DNA of 64,000 bases, from positions 1-64,000 of the forward strand of contig NZ_FNQN01000003.1 in assembly GCF_900107645.1 (NCBI RefSeq), read 5' to 3'. The translations under genes were made by a program, and so were the position numbers. Below are positions 1-8,071 of the stretch, piece after piece; position 1 is the first letter of the stretch, and each line of letters starts with the position of its first letter. This DNA comes from Desulfuromusa kysingii. Its GTDB lineage: Bacteria; Desulfobacterota; Desulfuromonadia; Desulfuromonadales; Geopsychrobacteraceae. Under the pieces are notes generated by a model. It had not been told where the DNA came from. It did no database searches and saw only the letters and a program-made list of their open reading frames with translations.

Positions 1-49
1 GCGGAAGGAACCTGCCTTGGCAGGCGCTGGTATTGGGGCGACCTCTTTT

Positions 50-214
50 GGTGCCTTTTCTATGTCGTGATAGAAAAGTCACTCGTCTGGCGGGACGAGA
101 CCCGCCGGTTCTTCTCTGACTTTGTGTGATAACCCATAAGGTCGCGGGGTTGCGGCCCTGCCCGACGCCTGGCTTTTTTGTCGTGCCACAAAAAAGTCAG
201 CAAAAAAAGGCACC
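50..214. repeat. Composite inverted repeat with two hairpins (dispersed repeat family)
   Basis: The 456 bases before the first gene hold no convincing gene. They contain a composite repeat: GGTGCCTTTT at 50-59 is exactly inverted as AAAAGGCACC at 205-214. Just inside each end is a hairpin with an A/T stem and a TCGTG-type loop: 55-62 pairs with 71-78 (8 bp), and 173-181 pairs with 188-196 (9 bp, loop CGTGCC). A relative of the second hairpin lies at 1634-1653. The layout resembles two inverted copies of a short REP-like unit. Reading frames across this stretch look like by-products of the repeat. No mobile-element gene is present. Confidence 0.6.
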
Positions 215-456
215 TGACCTCCTTGCCCTACGGGTTCCCTCCCTTCCACAGCTGCTTTGATGAGCGGCAAAAACTCTGGCTGTCGCCCTCAAACATTTGC
301 CGCTCTGATTCTCAAATCAGCTGTTTCATTCCGGCTGCGTCACACGGGGGAGGGGAGCCTAACACTAGAAAAATTCCACCCCCAATACTCAAAAGTGTAG
401 AAAATGGTAGAATCATCTAAACACCATTTTATGCCAACTTTGAAATGGAGAGGATT

Positions 457-1596
457 ATGCAATCACTACGTTTAATCAGTTATCTATCCCTTTTATGTCT
501 CCTGGTTTCAAGCAACGCTTATGCATGGCTATTTGGAAACACGATTAAAGGGAATGCGGGTTCAATTCTTGAATATGAGAGTTTTGGCTCATTTAATGAG
601 CCTTGGGCTATGACTTTTTTGCCGAGTGGAAACTTGCTGGTCACTGAAAAACAAGGGTCATTGCTTTTGGTCGATCTGGATGACGATTCCAAAGTGTCAG
701 TCAAAGGCTTACCCGAAGTCGCTTACAGCGGTCAGGGCGGGTTGGGTGATATCGTGCTTCATCCTCAATATAAAGAAAACCATTGGATCTATTTATCCTA
801 CGCTGAACAGGATGGGGCAGGAAATCGGGGCGCCGTTGTCGCACGAGCTCAACTTGATCCGGCGGCCACATCGCCGCACCTGGAAAACTTTACGGTCATC
901 TGGCGGCAAACTCCCAAAGTCTCAGGGAGTGGCCATTATTCTCACCGACTGGCATTCGATCCAGATGGCTACTTATTTATCACTTCTGGGGAACGACAAA
1001 AACAGGCCCCTGCGCAGAGTTGGGAGCAAAATCTGGGTAAGGTTATCCGCCTCAATGCCGATGGCACCGTCCCGCCTGACAATCCGTTTCAAGATAAGGG
1101 AGAACTGGCGAAAACTTTTTGGTCGCTTGGGCACCGCAACTTGCTTGGGATTGCTTTTGATCAACAAGGACAGCTGTGGACTCATGAAATGGGCCCCAGA
1201 CATGGTGACGAATTTAACCTGATCGTTGCTGGTGATAATTATGGTTGGCCAATTGTCTCCTGGGGAGACCAGTACTCCGGAATTCCTATTCCCGACCATG
1301 ATACGCGACCAGAGTTTCATGCCCCTGAGGTCTACTGGATCCCTACTGTTGCACCATCGGGGCTGATCATCTATTCTGGCGCGATATTTTCGCAGTGGCA
1401 GGGGAATACTTTTATCGGTGGGCTGAGATCAAAATCATTAATACGGATTCAAATCGATGGAGATCAGGCCAAAGAGGTCGAACGTTTTGCTATGGATCAA
1501 CGCATCCGTGAGGTTGAACAGGGACCTGAAGGTGCTATCTGGGTTCTGGAGGACGGGGATGATGGCCGTTTGCTTCGACTTACGCCAAAACAATAA
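457..1596 (+). CDS. PQQ-dependent sugar dehydrogenase family protein (YliI/soluble GDH-like)
   Basis: Probable periplasmic aldose dehydrogenase of the soluble glucose dehydrogenase/YliI beta-propeller family, which uses PQQ to oxidise aldose sugars. The start at 457 is preferred to the in-frame ATG at 445 because GGAG (447-450) sits 6 bases before it. The 379-residue product starts with a signal peptide (hydrophobic segment ending NAYA). Family motifs follow in order: [19 protein letters not shown] near the N-terminus, then a [18 protein letters not shown] segment with the conserved active-site His/Arg region, then [14 protein letters not shown], then [14 protein letters not shown] and GDNYGWP. 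Length is normal for the family. No PQQ biosynthesis genes are in the window, so cofactor use is inferred. The exact sugar cannot be told from sequence. Monocistronic. Confidence 0.85.
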   Translation: MQSLRLISYLSLLCLLVSSNAYAWLFGNTIKGNAGSILEYESFGSFNEPWAMTFLPSGNLLVTEKQGSLLLVDLDDDSKVSVKGLPEVAYSGQGGLGDIVLHPQYKENHWIYLSYAEQDGAGNRGAVVARAQLDPAATSPHLENFTVIWRQTPKVSGSGHYSHRLAFDPDGYLFITSGERQKQAPAQSWEQNLGKVIRLNADGTVPPDNPFQDKGELAKTFWSLGHRNLLGIAFDQQGQLWTHEMGPRHGDEFNLIVAGDNYGWPIVSWGDQYSGIPIPDHDTRPEFHAPEVYWIPTVAPSGLIIYSGAIFSQWQGNTFIGGLRSKSLIRIQIDGDQAKEVERFAMDQRIREVEQGPEGAIWVLEDGDDGRLLRLTPKQ

Positions 1597-1633
1597 GGTG
1601 GAAAATACGTTTTGTGCGGCTCTTCGTCCCACA

Positions 1634-1653
1634 CTTTTGTCATGCCACAAAAG
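1634..1653. repeat. Third copy of the TCRTGCC-loop hairpin repeat
   Basis: A 7-bp perfect stem (1634-1640 with 1647-1653) closes a CATGCC loop. It matches the hairpin at 173-196 (loop CGTGCC) in both stem and loop. It lies between the sugar dehydrogenase and gdx genes and has no U-run on either side that would make it a good terminator. Confidence 0.55.
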
Positions 1654-1730
1654 GTAAGAAACCTGTATGATCCCCTTTGGTTGCTATAATTCGTAAATTT
1701 ACTTGATGTGAAAGGATAGAGTAACAAGTC

Positions 1731-2063
1731 ATGGCGTGGTTTTATCTGGTTGTTGCAGGGGTTTTTGAGTGTGGCTGGGCGGTTGGTCTTAAATATACTG
1801 AAGGATTCACTAAGTTCGTTCCGTCCTTGCTGACGGTATCTGCAATGGCTATTAGTTTTGGTTTGCTCTCAGTTGCTATGAGATCAATCCCAATAGGGAC
1901 TGCTTATGCCGTGTGGACAGGGATTGGCGCCGTAGGTGTGGCGATAACGGGCATGTTTCTTTTTGGTGAGTCCAAGGAGATCATGAGGATCGTCTGCTTG
2001 TTTTTGATTGTTGTCGGCATCATCGGCCTGAAGGTTTACGCTTCCTCGTCAGGAAACAACTGA
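1731..2063 (+). CDS. gdx: Guanidinium exporter Gdx (SugE), small multidrug resistance family
   Basis: A 110-residue, four-helix inner-membrane protein that works as an antiparallel dimer, exchanging guanidinium for protons. The sequence follows E. coli SugE/Gdx closely: the essential Glu in [16 protein letters not shown] of helix 1, [19 protein letters not shown] in helix 3 and the GIIGLKVYA end of helix 4. The helix-1 context ([11 protein letters not shown]) favours the Gdx subtype over the promiscuous EmrE/QacE type. ATG at 1731 follows a weak purine-rich site (AAAGGATAGAG). I looked for guanidine riboswitches in the 134-base leader and found none. A terminator follows at 2189-2215. Confidence 0.93.
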   Translation: MAWFYLVVAGVFECGWAVGLKYTEGFTKFVPSLLTVSAMAISFGLLSVAMRSIPIGTAYAVWTGIGAVGVAITGMFLFGESKEIMRIVCLFLIVVGIIGLKVYASSSGNN

Positions 2064-2139
2064 ACAGACAGTTTGACAATTTGCTGTGAAAGATTGCACA
2101 GAAGAATTTATTAAGTTTTACCCTCCATTAAGACAAAAC

Positions 2140-2167
2140 TTGCCCCTTTTTATTTTCTTGCTATAAT
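2140..2167 (+). promoter_or_regulatory. Candidate sigma-70 promoter
   Basis: TTGCCC (2140-2145), a 16-bp spacer and a perfect TATAAT (2162-2167). It would start a transcript near 2174 that runs first into the hairpin at 2189-2215 and then into the structured region at 2232-2412 ahead of the lipoprotein gene. Confidence 0.4.
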
Positions 2168-2188
2168 AAATGCTATTTAACTTTCTTG

Positions 2189-2215
2189 CGACAACGCTTT
2201 TGTTGTTGTTTTTTT
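2189..2215 (+). terminator. Rho-independent terminator
   Basis: A 7-bp stem (2189-2195 with 2202-2208, one G-U) with a GCTTTT loop and seven Ts. It is suited to ending the gdx transcript, although a promoter-like sequence at 2140-2167 starts just before it, so it could also act as an attenuator. Confidence 0.5.
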
Positions 2216-2231
2216 GAGGTATAATTATGAG

Positions 2232-2412
2232 CATCGGCACGGCATGTTGCTCAAAGCAGAGGTGCCGTGTTTTGACTCTCGGACGAGCAAAGCTCATGCA
2301 CTAATCTGTATCTGCCTGGTGTCTAAGTCAAAGGTTTTAGTAATATTTAATGGAACTGCCACAATGACCAAGAACATAGCCTGATCTCTATTGATATTGA
2401 GATCGGGCTTTT
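2232..2412 (+). ncRNA. Candidate structured RNA or leader upstream of the lipoprotein gene
   Basis: About 180 bases with ordered pairings. Hairpin 1: CACGGCA (2238-2244) with TGCCGTG (2263-2269), plus an inner TGCT/AGCA pairing. A long-range stem, TTTGACT (2271-2277) with AGTCAAA (2326-2332), encloses a small GAGC-AAA-GCTC hairpin (2285-2295). The region ends in a terminator (2380-2412). A TATAAT box at 2220-2225 lies immediately upstream, with a poor -35. It may be a free small RNA or the terminator-bearing leader of the gene at 2451. It does not match any riboswitch or 6S RNA consensus I can recall. Confidence 0.4.
2380..2412 (+). terminator. Rho-independent terminator ending the candidate RNA
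   Basis: A 9-bp stem (2380-2388 with 2399-2407, one T-G) with a 10-base loop, followed by CTTTT. It is 38 bases upstream of the lipoprotein start codon, so it either ends a separate RNA or attenuates that gene. Confidence 0.6.
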
Positions 2413-2450
2413 AGGTAGTATGTAGCATCACCATAAAATAGGAGGTATTC

Positions 2451-3872
2451 ATGAACAAATCACGATTTTTTGCAACGGTGGAGAAATCATCATGCCATCT
2501 TTTTTCAGAGGCAACAGGCGAGATACCTAAGGCTGAGTTCTCGAAAGATGTTATCGAACAAAGATTACGATTTCGACAGCTTTTCTTCTTGCTGACCTTT
2601 GTGTTGATTCTTCTTTCTGTTAGCGGATGTAGCGATTCGGATGGTGGCAAGTCAACTTTGGTTATTGAAGACGCACAATGGATCGCATTTCAGGACGGTG
2701 ATGGTGAATGGGAGGAGATTGAGATGCCTGATGATCTTATCTTCACTCCACCGGTGACTGACTCTGCCGGCCGATACGGTTTAGCCATACTTATCGCCAA
2801 TGCAGAGGATCAAAGTGTCTACACAACCACCTTGCAGACCACTACGAATGAGATCCCCAGTTTTGACTTAAGGACTTTTTTCGATCAGGACGAAACGTCT
2901 TTAGAGGTTACTGTGGCAGAAAGTTCTCTTGGTGATGATTGGGGAAAGGTTTATGTTGGTGGTGACTATGACACTGTCTGGGATTCAAATCCAATCATCT
3001 TCTCTCCAGAAACCGTCCCATATGATCTCGTAGTGACTCGAACCCCCAATAATGTTAATTACCCTTCAGAGATGATCGTGAGGACGTTTGAGGCATCGGC
3101 GCAGACAGATGTTGATTTTGGCACAGCTGAAGATGTTGTTTCCCTTGACTCATCATATACTTTTACCTTCAATCCGAGTGGCTATTTTTCTGACGACGGT
3201 GTTCAGACGGATGGTTTCGAAGTCTATCTGCAAACCGCGAACAAAACACTGGTTTCTATGGGCTATGAATCTAACGAAGGGGCAACGTTTGTCAGATACT
3301 CTGCTCCTGAAGATCTATCTGTCGTTGCGCCCGGCGGTTTTTACCTGCTCGAGCTTGGCATTGATCTTGATGAGGAATCATCACTCTTTTATTCTAAAGG
3401 TTTCGCTTCCCCGGGTTTCTCTTTTGATGAAGACCTGGATCTTAGCATCTTGGTCCCTCTTGAACTTCAGCATGTTGCCGATACCAGTAGCGGTTCGATG
3501 TTGCCAGGTATGAGTTGGGATGAAACTCCTGCAAACACTGTTGCCTATGTCAGTTACTTCAACGGCACAGCAAACAGTATTGATTACTCTACGACGACTA
3601 TAGTCACCGTTGGCAGGCAGGGAACAGAGAATTCTCTGATGATGCCCGACCTCAGCTCAGCTGAGAATTGGTACTCCCTCTGGTCCATTCCCTCGGAGGC
3701 TGAAGCAAGTGAGAAGCAAGCCAACGTGGTGATGTCATCAAAGGGGGTGAATGACCTTTCTACGGGAAATCTTTCATATCGCTCTGATTTGGGGGGTGGT
3801 TTCCTAGATGCAGGAGATTGGCTCGCAACCTATTCGAAGCGTTGGTTGAGTGAGGATATCGATCCACTCTAA
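2451..3872 (+). CDS. Putative surface lipoprotein of unknown function
   Basis: I do not recognise this 473-residue protein. ATG 2451 is well supported by AGGAGG seven bases upstream. A lipobox-like LLSVSGC puts the acylated Cys at residue 60, after a hydrophobic stretch at about 44-58, so the signal peptide has an unusual cytoplasmic extension of about 40 residues. The mature part is acidic (many Asp/Glu) and rich in Ser, Thr and aromatic residues, with no Cys after the lipobox and no obvious repeats, as in beta-rich exported proteins. It stands alone between the structured leader at 2232-2412 and a terminator at 3893. Export and lipidation are inferred; the function is unknown. Confidence 0.7.
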   Translation: MNKSRFFATVEKSSCHLFSEATGEIPKAEFSKDVIEQRLRFRQLFFLLTFVLILLSVSGCSDSDGGKSTLVIEDAQWIAFQDGDGEWEEIEMPDDLIFTPPVTDSAGRYGLAILIANAEDQSVYTTTLQTTTNEIPSFDLRTFFDQDETSLEVTVAESSLGDDWGKVYVGGDYDTVWDSNPIIFSPETVPYDLVVTRTPNNVNYPSEMIVRTFEASAQTDVDFGTAEDVVSLDSSYTFTFNPSGYFSDDGVQTDGFEVYLQTANKTLVSMGYESNEGATFVRYSAPEDLSVVAPGGFYLLELGIDLDEESSLFYSKGFASPGFSFDEDLDLSILVPLELQHVADTSSGSMLPGMSWDETPANTVAYVSYFNGTANSIDYSTTTIVTVGRQGTENSLMMPDLSSAENWYSLWSIPSEAEASEKQANVVMSSKGVNDLSTGNLSYRSDLGGGFLDAGDWLATYSKRWLSEDIDPL

Positions 3873-3892
3873 GGTTTTAGCGTAACAGGTTC

Positions 3893-3923
3893 GGGGTGCG
3901 GATTTCTTGTTCGCGCCCCTTTT
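3893..3923 (+). terminator. Rho-independent terminator
   Basis: An 8-bp GC-rich stem (3893-3900 with 3912-3919, one T-G) followed by TTTT, 20 bases after the lipoprotein stop codon. Confidence 0.7.
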
Positions 3924-4071
3924 ACGTCTCTCGAATGAAAAAAGATTAACCATCTATTTTGTTCGTCTTTTAAACGTGGCTCGTCCTATTCTTTTCCCCT
4001 GACGGTCTTCATCCTTTTTAAATCATCCCGACTCTGATATCCTGCCAGATCTATTGAATTCAGGAGTTGTT

Positions 4072-5442
4072 ATGGAAGAGAAACACGGACATCGTTTACC
4101 ACCACAAAATCTAGAAGCTGAAATGTCAGTGCTCGGGGGGGTGTTGCTCGAAAACGAGGCCCTTAACCGGGCATTGGAGTTCTTGACAGTTGATGATTTC
4201 TACCGTGGCAGCCACCGGAAAATTTTCAGCGCATTGATCCTCCTCTCCGAAAAAAGTGAACCGGCAGATCTGGTCACTTTAACCGCTGTTCTTAAAGATC
4301 GTGGTGAGCTTGAAGAGGTGGGTGGCAGCACCTATCTGGCGACTCTGGTCGATTATGTCCCGACGGCTGCCAATATCAGCTATTACTGTAAACTGGTAAA
4401 AGAAAAATCCGTTGCGCGAAAATTGATTGAGGCCTCAACGGCTATTGCAACCCGTGGTTATGACGGCGGGGATATGGAAGAGATCCTTGATCAGGCCGAA
4501 AAATCGATCTTCGAAATCTCTGAAAACAGAATGCGGCCCTCTTATTTTCCGGTGCGGGATATTCTTAAAGACACTTTTAAGTCGATAGAGGCCCTCTACG
4601 AACGTAAAGAACTGGTGACCGGAGTGCCGACAGGCTATCACGATCTGGATAAGATGACGGCCGGGTTGCAACCTAGTGACTTAATTATTGTCGCAGGCCG
4701 TCCTTCTATGGGGAAGACCGCTTTTGCGCTGAATCTGGTGGAATATGCAACCACCCATGCCGACAATCCGGTCCCGGCAGTGATTTTCTCGCTGGAGATG
4801 AGTAAAGAGCAACTGGTGCAACGGATGCTCTGTTCTTTGGCAAAGGTCGATGCTGGTCGGTTGCGCACCGGACATTTGGGCGAATCCGATTGGCCGAAGC
4901 TGACGATGGCTGCAGGTCAATTAAATGAGACCCAACTTTTTATTGATGATACCCCAGCGATTTCCGTGCTGGAGTTACGTTCCAAAGCGCGACGTTTGAA
5001 AGCTGAGCATGGATTGGGATTGATCATTGTCGATTATTTGCAACTGATGCGTGGTAGCAACCCCGAAAGTCGGCAGCAGGAAATTTCTGAGATTTCCCGT
5101 TCTCTCAAGGCGCTAGCCAAAGAGTTGGCATTGCCGGTTGTTGCACTGTCACAGTTGAACCGTTCTCTGGAAAGCCGGACCGATAAGCGCCCGATGATGG
5201 CAGATTTACGTGAATCTGGTGCGATTGAGCAGGACGCTGACGTTATCATGTTTGTCTATCGTGAAGCGGTGTATTGCGAAGATTGTAAAAGCCGTGAGCG
5301 AACCTGTGAAAAGGGGCATGATAAGGATGCTGAGCTGATTATCGGTAAACAGAGAAATGGTCCAATCGGTACCGTCCACCTGACCTTCCGGGGCGAATTT
5401 ACCCGTTTTGAAAATCAGGCTCAACGGGATGACAGCTATTAA
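4072..5442 (+). CDS. dnaB: Replicative DNA helicase DnaB
   Basis: Hexameric 5'-3' helicase that unwinds DNA at the replication fork and recruits primase. The 456-residue product has the N-terminal DnaB domain (LPPQNLEAEMSVLGG, roughly 9-110) and the RecA-like C-terminal domain with Walker A (GRPSMGKT, near 209-216) and Walker B (LIIVDYLQLM, near 315-325), then DLRESGAIEQDADVIMFVYR and GKQRNGPIGT. Near the C-terminus is a Cys-rich insert (YCEDCKSRERTCEKGH) of a kind common in relatives of this group. ATG 4072 is chosen over an upstream TTG at 4054 because CAGGAG lies 5 bases before it. No rplI or radA lies directly next to it. Confidence 0.97.
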   Translation: MEEKHGHRLPPQNLEAEMSVLGGVLLENEALNRALEFLTVDDFYRGSHRKIFSALILLSEKSEPADLVTLTAVLKDRGELEEVGGSTYLATLVDYVPTAANISYYCKLVKEKSVARKLIEASTAIATRGYDGGDMEEILDQAEKSIFEISENRMRPSYFPVRDILKDTFKSIEALYERKELVTGVPTGYHDLDKMTAGLQPSDLIIVAGRPSMGKTAFALNLVEYATTHADNPVPAVIFSLEMSKEQLVQRMLCSLAKVDAGRLRTGHLGESDWPKLTMAAGQLNETQLFIDDTPAISVLELRSKARRLKAEHGLGLIIVDYLQLMRGSNPESRQQEISEISRSLKALAKELALPVVALSQLNRSLESRTDKRPMMADLRESGAIEQDADVIMFVYREAVYCEDCKSRERTCEKGHDKDAELIIGKQRNGPIGTVHLTFRGEFTRFENQAQRDDSY

Positions 5443-5465
5443 TCGGAGTGTCCATGGTATAGGCA

Positions 5466-5489
5466 GGACTGCATTTAAAAATGCAGTCC
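5466..5489. terminator. Hairpin between convergent dnaB and ntrC
   Basis: An 11-bp perfect stem (5466-5476 with 5479-5489) in the 65-base gap between the two convergent genes. It lacks a U-run on either strand, so it may be a weak or Rho-assisted terminator. Confidence 0.45.
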
Positions 5490-5507
5490 GGATAAATTGT
5501 CAGTTGT

Positions 5508-6947
5508 CTATGCGTCACCACGTTTGACGTCAATTTCCAAGGTCTTTATCTTTTTTCGTAACGTGTTACGGTTAATCCCAAGGATCTGAGCTGCCTTGAT
5601 CTGATTGCCACGGGTTTTTTGCAAGACGATATTAATCAGAGGGCGTTCGACCTGATGGAGGACCATTTCGTAAAGGGTGTCCATCTCGTGAAGATTCATC
5701 TGGGAGAGCGAATTTTCAAGTTTTTGTGCAACCAAGGTTTCTAGCGACTCGTCTTGGCGTTGATATTTTTTCCCTTCGAGTAAATCTGGAAAATCCAATG
5801 GGGTCAGGACCTGATTCGGAGAGAGGAGGGCTGCTCTTTTAATATTGTTCTCTAACTCTCGAACATTCCCTGGCCAGTTGTAGGTTTTGAATAGTTCTAA
5901 TAATTCTTCGCTGTACTCCATGGCATCAATGCCGAGATCCTGCTTGGATTTCTGTAGAAAAAAATCGGCTAGCAAGGGGATATCATCACGCCTTTCGCGC
6001 AGCGGAGGCATCTTGATTGGGACAACATTGAGTCGATAATAAAGATCTTCACGGAACTGTTTCTCTTTGACCCGTGAAAGAATATCCTGATTGGTGGCGG
6101 CGACAATCCGCACATCAACTTGAATTGTCTGGTTCCCCCCGGTGCGGGTGATCTCTTTTTCTTGCAGGACTCGTAAAAGTTTTGCTTGTAATTCCAAAGG
6201 CATATCGCCGATTTCATCCAGAAAGAGAGTGCCCCCGTTAGCTTGTTCAAACTTTCCGATTTTACGTTCTGTCGCCCCAGTAAAAGCTCCCCGCTCATGA
6301 CCAAATAACTCAGTTTCCAGTAACTCGTGGGGAATGGCAGCACAATTTAAAGCGATCAATGGTTTGCCAAGTCGTTGACTGTTAACGTGGATTGCCCGGG
6401 CAATCAGTTCTTTGCCGGTGCCACTCTCTCCAGTGACCAGAATAGTGACGTCAGAACCAGCGGCTCGACCGAGAATTTTGTAGATATCCTGCATCGCTTG
6501 ACTGTTGCCGATGATCGCCCGCCCAACGCTGTAATGATCCTGTAATTCCTCTTTGAGATGATCAATTTTCCCTGTCAAATCCGCCGCTTTTTCTGCTTTG
6601 AGAATGATGGCATCGAGGGCCGTCAGGTCAAAAGGTTTTGTCAGGTAGTCATAAGCACCATGTTTCATGGCGGAGACAGCATTTTCCATCGTTGCCTCAG
6701 CCGTCATGATAATAATCAAGGTGTCTGGCGATTCAGCACGAAACAACTTAAGTAAATCTAGACCTTGAACCCCAGGCATTTTAATGTCCAAAATAGCCAG
6801 ATCATAGTGGTTCTTTTGTGCCAGACTTCTGGCTTGTGAGCCATCTTCAGCAAGGTCAACACTGAATCCTTGTTTCTTCAAGGCTTTAGATAGAACCCAG
6901 CGGATGCTTTCTTCGTCGTCAGCGACAAGAATACGTTGAATAGCCAT
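5508..6947 (-). CDS. ntrC: Nitrogen regulator NtrC, sigma-54-dependent response regulator
   Basis: Enhancer-binding activator of sigma-54 promoters in nitrogen control. The 479-residue protein has a receiver domain with phospho-acceptor Asp54 (LAILDIKMP), an AAA+ domain with Walker A GESGTGKE (173-180) and the sigma-54 contact loop GAFTGA (220-225), and a C-terminal Fis-type helix-turn-helix (IKAAQILGINRNTLRKKI). It is the last gene of dusB-ntrB-ntrC, five bases after ntrB. The ntrB partner and the gene order are what favour NtrC over other members of this large family. No glnA or glnB is present in the window. Confidence 0.9.
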   Translation of the reverse strand: MAIQRILVADDEESIRWVLSKALKKQGFSVDLAEDGSQARSLAQKNHYDLAILDIKMPGVQGLDLLKLFRAESPDTLIIIMTAEATMENAVSAMKHGAYDYLTKPFDLTALDAIILKAEKAADLTGKIDHLKEELQDHYSVGRAIIGNSQAMQDIYKILGRAAGSDVTILVTGESGTGKELIARAIHVNSQRLGKPLIALNCAAIPHELLETELFGHERGAFTGATERKIGKFEQANGGTLFLDEIGDMPLELQAKLLRVLQEKEITRTGGNQTIQVDVRIVAATNQDILSRVKEKQFREDLYYRLNVVPIKMPPLRERRDDIPLLADFFLQKSKQDLGIDAMEYSEELLELFKTYNWPGNVRELENNIKRAALLSPNQVLTPLDFPDLLEGKKYQRQDESLETLVAQKLENSLSQMNLHEMDTLYEMVLHQVERPLINIVLQKTRGNQIKAAQILGINRNTLRKKIKTLEIDVKRGDA

Positions 6948-6952
6948 GCGAT

Positions 6953-8071
6953 TTATCCTTTAGCGGTTTTATCCTCGCTTTGATTGCGGAGTAACGGCAG
7001 TGAAACTTTTACCTGAGTTCCCCCTTCATCTCTGTTGATGAATTCTAACATTCCGCCATGATCAGTAATGATTTTTTGACAAATGGGGAGTCCGAGACCG
7101 TTGCCGCTCTCTTTGGTCGTATAGAAGGGGGTGAGGATTTTCTCCAGTTCCGGAATCGAGATGCCTGGTCCCTGATCGCTGATGGATACTTGAACCATAG
7201 GAGTAGGACGGGTATCCGGAAGTCGTAAATGATATTCAGTGTCAATGCGGGTCGCGATGGTAATCTTACTATGATCCTGTGTCGCTTCACAGCTGTTCTT
7301 GATCAGGTTCAGAAACAGTCTCATTAACAAGTCATGGTCTCCCGGAATATCTGGGATGCTCGGATCCAGTTCCCAGGCAAAGACGATGCCACGATCACTA
7401 ACCGTATTCTTCTGTAGAGTTATAATTTCATTGAGAATCTGGCTGATATTAACAAATTCAAGTTGAGTTTTTCGTGGACGAGAAAGGTTCAGTAATTCTT
7501 CAATGATGCGATTGACCCGTGTTGTTTCCCGCACAATGAGTTGCGTGTATTCCTGCAATTCATCGTTGCCTTCCAGTTCCATCTGTAAGAGTTGTGCAGA
7601 ACCTTTGATGCCGCCAAGGGGATTTTTAATCTCATGCGCCAAGCCAGCAGCCATTGTTTCGATCATTGCCAGGCGATCGGCATTCCGTACCGCACCTTCC
7701 AAAGAGCGAACCCGGGTTAGATCATGAAGGACAATGACCGCTCCTTGTTGTGGAGCGGAAGCTGGAAAGATAGGTGAAGCGGTGACACTGACCTGATGTT
7801 GTTTGGAGTTTGACGTTCTCAAGGTTATGGTTTCATGGCTGGAAATGGAACGTCCATTTTCAAGGGTCGTCCGTGCCAGATAACAGAGAGTTTTCTGGGT
7901 TTTAAAGCACTCAAAAAACGATTGACCGATGGACTGTTTCTCTGATAATCCAGAAAAAAGCTGCGCCGAAGCATTAAAATAGGTGATCATCCCTTGCATA
8001 TCGACGGCAATGATTGCGTCATCAATATTTTCTAAAATCAAGGCATATTCTTGGTGTGACAATCTATTCAT
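6953..8071 (-). CDS. ntrB: Nitrogen regulation sensor kinase NtrB
   Basis: Soluble histidine kinase/phosphatase that controls NtrC, in known systems under PII protein control. The 372-residue protein has a PAS domain (about 8-110), then the HisKA domain with phosphorylated His146 in GLAHEIKNPLGGIKGSAQLL, the NtrB signature, then the ATP-binding HATPase domain with LIKNSCEAT (N box), SDQGPGI (G1) and GNGLGLPICQKI (G2). No transmembrane helix is seen, as expected for NtrB. Its start overlaps the end of dusB by four bases, so translation is probably coupled. It precedes ntrC by five bases. Confidence 0.92.
   Translation of the reverse strand: MNRLSHQEYALILENIDDAIIAVDMQGMITYFNASAQLFSGLSEKQSIGQSFFECFKTQKTLCYLARTTLENGRSISSHETITLRTSNSKQHQVSVTASPIFPASAPQQGAVIVLHDLTRVRSLEGAVRNADRLAMIETMAAGLAHEIKNPLGGIKGSAQLLQMELEGNDELQEYTQLIVRETTRVNRIIEELLNLSRPRKTQLEFVNISQILNEIITLQKNTVSDRGIVFAWELDPSIPDIPGDHDLLMRLFLNLIKNSCEATQDHSKITIATRIDTEYHLRLPDTRPTPMVQVSISDQGPGISIPELEKILTPFYTTKESGNGLGLPICQKIITDHGGMLEFINRDEGGTQVKVSLPLLRNQSEDKTAKG

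Noticed and set aside
178-420. 80-codon frame in the repeat region
   Set aside because: No ribosome site, composition like repeated intergenic elements, and it overlaps the hairpin at 173-196.
626-1222. 198-codon frame on the plus strand
   Set aside because: Lies in another frame of the sugar dehydrogenase gene, with no ribosome site or recognisable protein.
1597-1730. Guanidine riboswitch upstream of gdx
   Set aside because: No match to the guanidine-I, II or III consensus that I know; only a repeat hairpin is present.
2232-2412. 6S RNA as identity of the structured region
   Set aside because: The size is right, but a long closing stem between 5' and 3' ends and the central bubble sequence are not seen.
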